Shown here: positions 8,429 to 14,286 of the stretch, in pieces
How positions within the stretch are numbered: the stretch's first letter is position 1
Layout of the letters: every line of letters begins with the position of its first letter
Source: an uncultured Verrucomicrobia subdivision 3 bacterium
GTDB taxonomy: Bacteria; Verrucomicrobiota; Verrucomicrobiae; Limisphaerales; UBA11358
NCBI GenBank assembly: GCA_903921455.1
Contig: CAIXPZ010000089.1
Span: 1 to 14,954, forward strand
Direction of reading: 5' to 3'
DNA: 14,954 bases
Notes under the pieces: generated by a model
What the model was told of the DNA's origin: nothing
The model's database searches: none
What the model saw: the letters and a program-made list of their open reading frames with translations, nothing else
Translations under genes and position numbers: made by a program

Positions 8429-8608
8429 ATGAAAACTCACTTGGTTGTTATTTCAGGATTGGCGGGATTCGCCGATCAGCTCGGCATCAGTGTGCCGACC
8501 GTCCGCTTTCATCTGCATCATATTTACGAGAAGCTGCATGTGCATTCACGCACCTCGTCCGTGCTGAAGTTCCAAGCCGAGCGCAAAGCTCCCGGCTCGC
8601 TGACGTAA
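8429..8608 (+). pseudogene. Response regulator C-terminal fragment with a foreign start
   Basis: From 8471 to the TAA at 8606-8608 the sequence matches the last 46 codons of the response regulator gene with no insertion or deletion, including the recognition helix (ISVPTVRFHLHHIYEKL). The preceding ATG at 8429 opens an in-frame 14-residue stretch (MKTHLVVISGLAGF) unrelated to the regulator, giving a potential 59-residue chimera. The receiver domain and the first part of the helix-turn-helix are missing, so normal regulator function is excluded. Seven of about eleven codon differences from the intact gene are synonymous, which suggests the copy descends from a functional paralogue. Most likely it is a duplication scar; expression as a mini DNA-binding protein is possible but unproven. 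Confidence 0.7.
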
Positions 8609-8762
8609 AAACGGCAGCGCGGCACGTCTTGAGTTCACCGCTTCAAGTTCGCCGGTCAGATTGCTTGCCACCTTCTCAAAACCATCTGTTTCGATAGCTT
8701 ACCGATTTCGCCCGCTGATGCGAATATGACGCTGGCCGCGCGCTGGTGACTTGGTTGGATGG
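8609..8762 (+). repeat. Cassette copy 3, upstream of GH130 operon
   Basis: The core is at 8686-8702 and TATGAC at 8725-8730, 22 bp apart. The regulator-fragment stop to core distance is again 77 bp. The tail (GCGCGCTGGTGACTTGGTTGGATGG) resembles copies 1 and 5. TATGAC lies 79 bp before the GH130 ATG at 8804, or 100 bp before the ATG at 8825. Confidence 0.75.
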
Positions 8763-8803
8763 GTTGTGTTGATATCCAGTGCGGCAAGTGAATCCATTTC
8801 CAA

Positions 8804-9823
8804 ATGAAAACCGACAATTCCACCATGCTCCGCCATTCCCAAAACCCCGTCCTCTCCGCCCGCGACTGCCCGTATCCGTCGTCGCTCACCTTTAACGCAG
8901 GCGTGGTGCGCCACGAAGGCCGCTATCTGATGGTCTTCCGCAACGACCACGGGCACGACGGCCGGGGCGGGTTCGCCGGCACCAACATCGGCCTGGCGAC
9001 CAGTCCGGACGGCATCCAGTGGACGGTGGATCCCCAGCCGATCCTGTCCGAGGAGGACGTGCGGGTGGAGTTCAAGCGCCAGTTGCGGCACCGCTACGCG
9101 CCCGATTTTGTGCGGCGCATCTACGATCCGCGACTGACGATCATTGAAGGACGGATTTATATGTGCTTCGCCGTGGACACCGGGCATGGCATTTGCGGCG
9201 GCGTGGCGACGACGGAGGATTTTCGGAAGTTCACGTGGTTGAGCATCAGCGCGCCCGACAACCGCAACATGGTGCTCTTTCCCCGGCGGATTGGCGGTAA
9301 CTTTGTGCGATTGGAACGCCCGCTGCCGGTCTATATGCGGCCCAATCCGGAAGATTTTCCGATGTGGTGCGCCGAGTCGCCCGACCTGATTTATTGGGGC
9401 GGCAACCGGCCCGTGCTCGGCGTGGACGAAGTGCCCTTCGCAAACTCGAAAATCGGCCCCGCGGCCCCGCCCGTTGAGACGTCGCAGGGCTGGCTTGTGA
9501 CCTTCCATGCCGTCCATCGCGACCCGAACCGGCAGCTCAAAGGCTGGGAGCCGAAGGGTTGGTTCAAAACCTACTATGCCGGCCTGATGCTGACCGATCT
9601 TGATGATCCTTCCCGCATTATTGGCATGATGCGGCAGCCGCTGCTGACGCCCGAGACGAGTTACGAACTCGACGGCTTCCGCGGGAGCGTGATTTTTCCG
9701 TGCGGCCTGATCCTGGAGGATTCCGGCGAGGTGAAACTTTACTATGGCGCGGCGGATACCTCGGTGGCACTGGCCACAGCCCATGTCAATGACCTGATTG
9801 CTGCCTGCGAGCCGCTGCCTTGA
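8804..9823 (+). CDS. GH130 family enzyme (beta-mannoside phosphorylase-like)
   Basis: This 339-residue five-bladed propeller protein has no signal peptide and is therefore cytoplasmic. GH130 features in order: HSQNPVLSARDCPYPSSLTFNAG at the N-terminus, blade motif GLATSPDGIQW, IYDPRLT with the conserved Asp108 as probable general acid, FPRRIGGNFVRLERP, SKIGPAAPPVETSQGWLVTFH, and YYGAADTSVALA near the end. GH130 members mostly phosphorylyse beta-1,4- or beta-1,2-mannosides to mannose 1-phosphate; some are hydrolases. The exact substrate is not readable here. It is the first gene of a tight operon, with the transporter starting 5 bases after its stop. The DNA AAAACCGACAATT between ATG 8804 and a second ATG at 8825 matches leader DNA just before the starts at 5468 and 6677, so the true start may be 8825 (MLRHSQNPVL). 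I give the longer frame. Confidence 0.87.
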   Translation: MKTDNSTMLRHSQNPVLSARDCPYPSSLTFNAGVVRHEGRYLMVFRNDHGHDGRGGFAGTNIGLATSPDGIQWTVDPQPILSEEDVRVEFKRQLRHRYAPDFVRRIYDPRLTIIEGRIYMCFAVDTGHGICGGVATTEDFRKFTWLSISAPDNRNMVLFPRRIGGNFVRLERPLPVYMRPNPEDFPMWCAESPDLIYWGGNRPVLGVDEVPFANSKIGPAAPPVETSQGWLVTFHAVHRDPNRQLKGWEPKGWFKTYYAGLMLTDLDDPSRIIGMMRQPLLTPETSYELDGFRGSVIFPCGLILEDSGEVKLYYGAADTSVALATAHVNDLIAACEPLP

Positions 9824-9828
9824 TTGCC

Positions 9829-11094
9829 ATGGACGCCAAGCCAAAAACTTACGCGCCGCCGCCGATCTCCGCCATCGGCTGGGCCATGCTGCTCATGCTG
9901 GTAATGGCCTCCGTGCTCTTCTTCATTGATCGGCAGACGCTCGCGATTCTCAAGACGACGCTCTCAATCGAGTTTGCCCTTAACAACAAGGACTACGGAC
10001 TGCTCCTCACGGTCTACATGCTGCCCTACACCATCGGCTATCTGTTCTCGGGACAGTTGATTGACCGCTGGGGCACGCGGCGCTGCGCAACGCTGTTTCT
10101 TTTTGGCATGGCCGCCGCCACCGTCGCTTGCGGTCTGGCCCGCAGCTTCAATGAACTGATGGCGGCACGCGTGGCGCTCGGCATCGCCGAATCCGGCATT
10201 GTGCCGTCCATCATGGTGATGATCACGAAATGGTATCCGGCGGAACGCCGCGGGTTCGTCGTGACGATGCATCAGGCGCTCCAGTCGGTCGGCCCGGTCA
10301 TCACCGCGCCGCTCGTAGCCGCACTGACCCTCTCGCACGGGTGGCGGATGTCATTTCTCATCCCCGGCGTGTTGAGTTTTGCTCTGGTGCTGGTTTGGTT
10401 CTTCAGCGACCGCAAACCAACGCCGGTCGGTGCTCCCCGCACCGGCGCGCCCGGCATTGGGGGCCTGAAATTCGTCTTCACCACGCCGGCGTTGCGCGGC
10501 GTGGTGTTGGCGCGCATCATCACCGACCCCGCCTGGTTCTTTCTGATCTACTGGCAGGCCGGCTTCCTGCAGGAACGCGGCGGCTGGACGCTGGCCGAGT
10601 TGGGCCGCTGGACCTGGCTGCCCCCGGCGGTCGCCGCCGTGGTCAATATTCTCACCGGCCTGTGGTCGGACAAACATCTGCGGACCAGCGGTCACGCCCC
10701 GACGTCGCGCCGGATTGCGCTGCAACGGCTGGCCATGCTCGCGCCGTGCTTTGCCCTCGCTCCCTTCGCCATCGGCAGCAAACCCTTGGTGCTGGGGTTG
10801 CTCGTGCTCTGCTACGTCATGGCCAACGTCTGGCTGACGATGATCAACGTGCTGGTGACGGAGGTTGCGCCCGCCGGCACGGTCGCCACCACCTTCGGTG
10901 TCTTGAGCGCGCTGGGCGGCGCGGCGAGCATTGTGTTTAACTATGTGGCCGGCCCGCTCGTGGATCACTTCGGCTATAGCGTGATGTTCGTGGCGTGCGC
11001 CTGCCTGCATCCGTTGGGAGCGTTGATTCTTTACCGCTACTACGGACGGCGTCCCATATTGCCACTAACCAATCCCGCGGCGGAAAACAAGTGA
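9829..11094 (+). CDS. MFS transporter, ExuT/ACS (hexuronate-type) family
   Basis: This 421-residue inner-membrane permease has about twelve predicted helices. FFIDRQTLAIL near residue 34 is the family's first-helix Asp-Arg motif, and GQLIDRWGTRR (75-85) is the MFS loop 2-3 signature. ARVALGIAESGIVPSIMVMITKWYPAERRG closely fits the anion:cation symporter branch, which imports hexuronates, galactonate and similar acidic sugars with protons. Placement between GH130 and a GH79 beta-glucuronidase-like gene supports uptake of a uronate or small uronate-containing sugar (inference). The ATG at 9829 lies 5 bases after the GH130 stop; a TTG at 9820 overlapping that stop is possible. Both imply translational coupling. 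Confidence 0.9.
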   Translation: MDAKPKTYAPPPISAIGWAMLLMLVMASVLFFIDRQTLAILKTTLSIEFALNNKDYGLLLTVYMLPYTIGYLFSGQLIDRWGTRRCATLFLFGMAAATVACGLARSFNELMAARVALGIAESGIVPSIMVMITKWYPAERRGFVVTMHQALQSVGPVITAPLVAALTLSHGWRMSFLIPGVLSFALVLVWFFSDRKPTPVGAPRTGAPGIGGLKFVFTTPALRGVVLARIITDPAWFFLIYWQAGFLQERGGWTLAELGRWTWLPPAVAAVVNILTGLWSDKHLRTSGHAPTSRRIALQRLAMLAPCFALAPFAIGSKPLVLGLLVLCYVMANVWLTMINVLVTEVAPAGTVATTFGVLSALGGAASIVFNYVAGPLVDHFGYSVMFVACACLHPLGALILYRYYGRRPILPLTNPAAENK

Positions 11095-11173
11095 ATGGCC
11101 TTCATCCTGAAGACAAAAAAACATCACGCATTTAAAACTCCAGCCAACCAGCGTCCCGCAACAACACTTAAAA

Positions 11174-12808
11174 ATGAATTCTCTTTCTGAACTTAAAAAC
11201 AACCACGCCAAGATCAATATGCAAATCTGTCTCAATAGGCCCGGTGATCGCTCGCGGCCATCAACTCAAAGTTCCGTTGTCCCGCCCGCCCGGTTTTTAG
11301 CCAGCAACCAACTTGGATTCGCCAGACTCAGGCAAATGGCGCTGGCTATCCTCTGCCTCGCCCTCGCGGCCGGCACGCAAGCTTCGGAAACGGCAGGCAA
11401 TCCCAACCTGCCTGGAGGCCTTGCCGACCGGCCATCAGCCAAGGTGCTGATCACCGTTCATCCGGAGCAGCCGGGCGTGGCGATCCCGGCGAATTTCCTT
11501 GGGTTTAGTTATGAGAAATCAACTCTGGCCGGAAACCATTTCAATCCGACCAATAGCGTGATGGTAAACCTTTTCCGGAATCTGGGTAATGGCGTGTTGC
11601 GGCTCGGCGGCAATCTGGTGGAGTTCACCCATTGGTCGCGCACCAGCACGGAACGGCTTTCCAGCGAGAAGGAACCCACCAAAATCAATCCGCAAACCCT
11701 CGGTCCGCTGGAACTGGACAAGCTTTATGCGTTTGCCAAGCAGAGTGGCTGGCGGGTGGTTCACGGCTTGAATCTGGGCGCCAACAATCCGGCGATGGCG
11801 GCCGACGAGGTGGCCTATGCGCTGCAAGTCGGCGGCCCGACGGTGCTGGCCTTTGAGATCGGCAATGAACCAGACCTATATCTCAGAAACTGGCCCACCC
11901 GTCCGCCCTTGCGTCCGGCCGGCTACGAATATGCCCAATACCGGCAGGAGGTTGAGACCTATGACCGCGCCATTTTGAATCGAATGCCCCATGCGCCACT
12001 GGCGGGGCCGGCCACGGCCAAGAACAGCCAGTGGTTTCCCGATTTCGTCGCTGATTCCAAAACCTGCATCGTGCTCGCCACATCTCATTTCTATCCGCTC
12101 TGGGCTGGAGAGAAAGACCCGCAGGGCGCGAAATTCGCCTCCGTTGAGAACCTGTTGAGCCCGAAAACCGAGCAGGTGTGGATGCCGTTCATCGAGAAAA
12201 ACCAGAAAGCGGCCAGCGCGGCGGGAATCCCGTTCCGACTTGGGGAATGCAACTCGGCCTCCGGCGGCGGCGTCACCGGCGTCAGCGATTCCTTCGCCTC
12301 GGCGCTCTGGGGGGCTGATTTCCTGTTTGACACGGCCGAGCGCGGCGTGGCGGGCATCAATTTTCATAGTGGTTTCAAGGCTGGCGGTTACACGCCGTTC
12401 TACTACCGCGACAACCACTATCACGCGAATCCGATCTACTACAGCATGTTGCTGTTTCACCATGCTGCCCGCGGCCGCGTGGTGCCGGTGGCGTTCCAGA
12501 CGCCGATCAATCTCACCGTCCACGCCATGCTGGGAGACGACCACAAATTGCGCGTGGTGCTCCTCAATAAAGACATGGTTCACCCGGTGGTTGCGGTCGT
12601 CGCGCCCGGTTCAGCGCGCACAAAAGCTGAGGTGATTCGGCTGACTGCGCCATCCCTCACGTCTAACGATGGCGTCACGCTGGCCGGCAGCGCGGTGGGT
12701 GACGCCGGAACTTGGACGCCGCAGCCGGGCGAGCCGGTGCCGGCGGTGAATGGGCGATTCGAAGTGGCCTTGCCCGCCGCGAGTGCGGCGTTGCTCACGA
12801 TTGAGTAA
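11174..12808 (+). CDS. Secreted GH79 beta-glucuronidase-like enzyme
   Basis: This 544-residue protein resembles bacterial GH79 enzymes (beta-glucuronidase/heparanase clan GH-A). After a 50-residue polar N-terminus there is an export signal, [17 protein letters not shown]. The barrel contains [34 protein letters not shown], the acid/base motif [10 protein letters not shown] with Glu232, and the nucleophile motif [13 protein letters not shown] with Glu358. A beta-sandwich domain closes the protein ([25 protein letters not shown]). It probably removes terminal glucuronic acid or 4-O-methyl-glucuronic acid outside the cytoplasm. It starts 79 bp after the transporter and has no cassette copy of its own, so it is likely co-transcribed. 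The long N-terminus leaves the start uncertain: ATG 11219 or ATG 11336 are alternatives, the last leaving almost no basic n-region. Confidence 0.88.
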   Translation: MNSLSELKNNHAKINMQICLNRPGDRSRPSTQSSVVPPARFLASNQLGFARLRQMALAILCLALAAGTQASETAGNPNLPGGLADRPSAKVLITVHPEQPGVAIPANFLGFSYEKSTLAGNHFNPTNSVMVNLFRNLGNGVLRLGGNLVEFTHWSRTSTERLSSEKEPTKINPQTLGPLELDKLYAFAKQSGWRVVHGLNLGANNPAMAADEVAYALQVGGPTVLAFEIGNEPDLYLRNWPTRPPLRPAGYEYAQYRQEVETYDRAILNRMPHAPLAGPATAKNSQWFPDFVADSKTCIVLATSHFYPLWAGEKDPQGAKFASVENLLSPKTEQVWMPFIEKNQKAASAAGIPFRLGECNSASGGGVTGVSDSFASALWGADFLFDTAERGVAGINFHSGFKAGGYTPFYYRDNHYHANPIYYSMLLFHHAARGRVVPVAFQTPINLTVHAMLGDDHKLRVVLLNKDMVHPVVAVVAPGSARTKAEVIRLTAPSLTSNDGVTLAGSAVGDAGTWTPQPGEPVPAVNGRFEVALPAASAALLTIE

Positions 12809-12842
12809 AAGCCATATGCCATCTGGTGCCTTGCGTCTCTCT

Positions 12843-12898
12843 GCGAAACCCAACTGTTTCGATAGCTTACATATTCCGCGCACTGGTGTGATTATTAT
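12843..12898 (+). repeat. Cassette copy 4, directly before pseudopilin 2
   Basis: The core is at 12854-12870. TATTAT at 12893-12898 replaces TATGAC with the same 22-bp spacing. Similarity starts only about ten bases before the core, so there is no regulator fragment. The roughly 80-bp leader that separates TATGAC from the gene in other copies is missing: the pseudopilin ATG at 12903 follows four bases later. Confidence 0.7.
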
Positions 12899-12902
12899 TG
12901 AA

Positions 12903-13688
12903 ATGACAACCACAAAAAATCACGTGCCTCACAAGAAAGCTTTTACATTGATCGAATTGCTGGTGGTGATTGCCATCATCGCCATTCTGGCGGCGATGCT
13001 GCTGCCGGCGCTCGCGGCGGCAAAGAAGAAGGCCATCAATATCAGTTGCATGAACAACCTGAAACAGATGGGTCTGGCCGGGGCGATGTATGCGAATGAT
13101 TATAATAATTGCTTTACCTATAACAATGGGACCGGCGACATCTGGCTGGAGGCGCTGATGGATTACCAGGCAGGGGTGAATGCCATCCGGCTCTGCCCCG
13201 CTGGGGCGCAGACCAACTCCTTTCGCACCTATGGCATATTGGGAGCCGACATGAATGGGGCTTGGAAATATCCGTCCACCACCAAACCGGGAACTTTTTA
13301 CACCGGGAGCTATGCGCTGAACGCCTTTCTTTACTCAGGGTTCCCTTCCGCCGGCTGGTTCAAAAAATTCTCCGCCGTCAACAAGGTCTCTACCACGCCG
13401 TTCTTTTGCGACGGTCTCTACCCGGAAGTCTGGGCGAAGACCGACGCCACTGGCGGCCCATGCGCCAATTTACGCACGGGCGCCTACACCGCCATGGGTG
13501 TGATCACTGAGGGGCGCCATATGAGTGGCAATGTGCCGACGTCATTGACTGACACCGCTTCCATGCCCGGCTTAATCAACATGGTGTTCGTGGACGGCCA
13601 TGCGCAACCAGTGCGGATGAACACCCTGTGGAATCTAGACTGGAGCGCCAACTGGACACCGCCCGCCACTCTGCCCGCCCCGCTATGA
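12903..13688 (+). CDS. Pseudopilin 2
   Basis: This 261-residue protein has a 13-residue leader ending in KKA, then [20 protein letters not shown] with Glu at +5. Cleavage after Ala13 is expected. A helical spine follows ([20 protein letters not shown]), then a globular domain ending in [16 protein letters not shown], a variant of the VDGH end of the H-X9-DG family in which the His is not nine residues before DG. The frame is open further upstream to 12750, but that part lies inside the GH79 gene and the cassette; ATG 12903 gives the correct leader. The N-terminal leader ([11 protein letters not shown]) is closely matched by the remnant at 14113, so this gene and that remnant are recent duplicates. 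Confidence 0.9.
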   Translation: MTTTKNHVPHKKAFTLIELLVVIAIIAILAAMLLPALAAAKKKAINISCMNNLKQMGLAGAMYANDYNNCFTYNNGTGDIWLEALMDYQAGVNAIRLCPAGAQTNSFRTYGILGADMNGAWKYPSTTKPGTFYTGSYALNAFLYSGFPSAGWFKKFSAVNKVSTTPFFCDGLYPEVWAKTDATGGPCANLRTGAYTAMGVITEGRHMSGNVPTSLTDTASMPGLINMVFVDGHAQPVRMNTLWNLDWSANWTPPATLPAPL

Positions 13689-13752
13689 CGCACGCTATCG
13701 CGACCGACGCTCATTAAAAACGAAACTAAAACAACCCGCTGAACCACAAACT

Positions 13753-13911
13753 ATGAAAACCGGAAGCCTCATTAAAACAAACACCGCGGACCACCTCTCT
13801 CATCCCCTTGCGACCATGAAAGCAAACACCCCGGCTCTTCGAGGTGTCCACGCTGGCACCAGCGCTCAAGTCCCCGGCCCGTCCGGCGGTCCGGGAGCAA
13901 AATGGAATTAA
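13753..13911 (+). pseudogene. Decayed 5' end of an exported-protein gene
   Basis: A 52-codon frame begins MKTGSLIKTNT. The intact gene at 14248 begins MKTVNKLETNT, and LSHPLATM here matches LSQHLTTI there. DNA before the start also matches: GCTCATTAAAAACGA here and GCTTATTAAAGAACGA at 14197. After about 13820 similarity is lost and no hydrophobic signal core follows, so this is a truncated copy of the 5' end of the downstream exported protein gene. It lies just after pseudopilin 2, the same position that the intact gene holds relative to the pseudopilin remnant. Confidence 0.6.
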
Positions 13912-13938
13912 AAGCCCTGTTTTGGCGGGCTGTAGATT

Positions 13939-13958
13939 TTCAGCCGCCACCGGCTGAA
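13939..13958. repeat. 8-bp hairpin at the left edge of cassette copy 5
   Basis: TTCAGCCG (13939-13946) pairs perfectly with CGGCTGAA (13951-13958) across a CCAC loop. An outer pair, GCGGGC (13925-13930) and GCCCGC (about 13970-13975), encloses it. It sits immediately before the point where similarity to other cassette copies starts. The following CGCTTT is a poor T-tract. It could be a terminator of the preceding unit or a rearrangement-prone foldback. Confidence 0.45.
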
Positions 13959-13973
13959 CGCTTTGCGATGCCC

Positions 13974-14080
13974 GCTAAAAACCCATCTGTTTCGATAGCT
14001 TACTTCTTCCGCCCATTAGTGCGACTATGACCCCACATCAACCTTTGGCGACTTTGTTGGATGGTCATGCCGTCAACCGT
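13974..14080 (+). repeat. Cassette copy 5, upstream of pseudopilin remnant and exported protein
   Basis: The core is at 13987-14003 and TATGAC at 14026-14031, 22 bp apart. The tail, TTGGCGACTTTGTTGGATGG and CCGTCAAC, aligns with copies 1 and 3. TATGAC is 87 bp before the ATG of the pseudopilin remnant, close to the 86 bp seen at pseudopilin 1. There is no regulator fragment upstream. Confidence 0.75.
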
Positions 14081-14112
14081 GCCGCCGATTAAAAGAAAAC
14101 AGCGTGATCGAT

Positions 14113-14205
14113 ATGGGAACCACAAAAAACAACGTGCCGCACCAGAAATCTTTTCTGCTCCTGGAGCTTATCGTGGTGATTGCCAGCCACGCCGGTGCTT
14201 ATTAA
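14113..14205 (+). pseudogene. Pseudopilin remnant (30 codons)
   Basis: The frame reads MGTTKNNVPHQKS, then FLLLELIVVIAS, then HAGAY and a stop. It matches pseudopilin 2 ([25 protein letters not shown]) over the leader and half of the hydrophobic segment, keeping Glu at +5. The rest of the gene is deleted: the sequence jumps to GCTTATTAAAGAACGA, which corresponds to DNA just after the pseudopilin 2 stop. It is too short to be a functional pilin, though as a 30-residue membrane-inserting leader peptide it might still be translated ahead of the exported protein. Confidence 0.75.
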
Positions 14206-14286
14206 AGAACGACGAATCCACCACAAACGCAAACCTCTCAACATACTATGAAAACCGTAAATAAACTTGAAACAAACACCAAACCA

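Noticed and set aside
9820..9831. TTG start for the transporter overlapping the GH130 stop
   Set aside because: It is possible, but the ATG three codons later is a stronger initiator and leaves the protein family-typical; mentioned only as an alternative.
8699..9844. 381-codon minus-strand frame opposite GH130
   Set aside because: It is a shadow of the GH130 gene's codon bias: no domain motifs, and it overlaps a well-supported gene over its whole length.
10351..11010. Long minus-strand frame opposite the MFS transporter
   Set aside because: It is rich in His, Arg and Gly, as expected for the antisense of a GC-rich membrane protein gene, and has no recognisable features.
5267..14080. CRISPR array or insertion sequence as explanation for the dispersed repeats
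   Set aside because: Copies are 1-4 kb apart, lie in one orientation, have no regular spacers, and carry no transposase or terminal inverted repeats.
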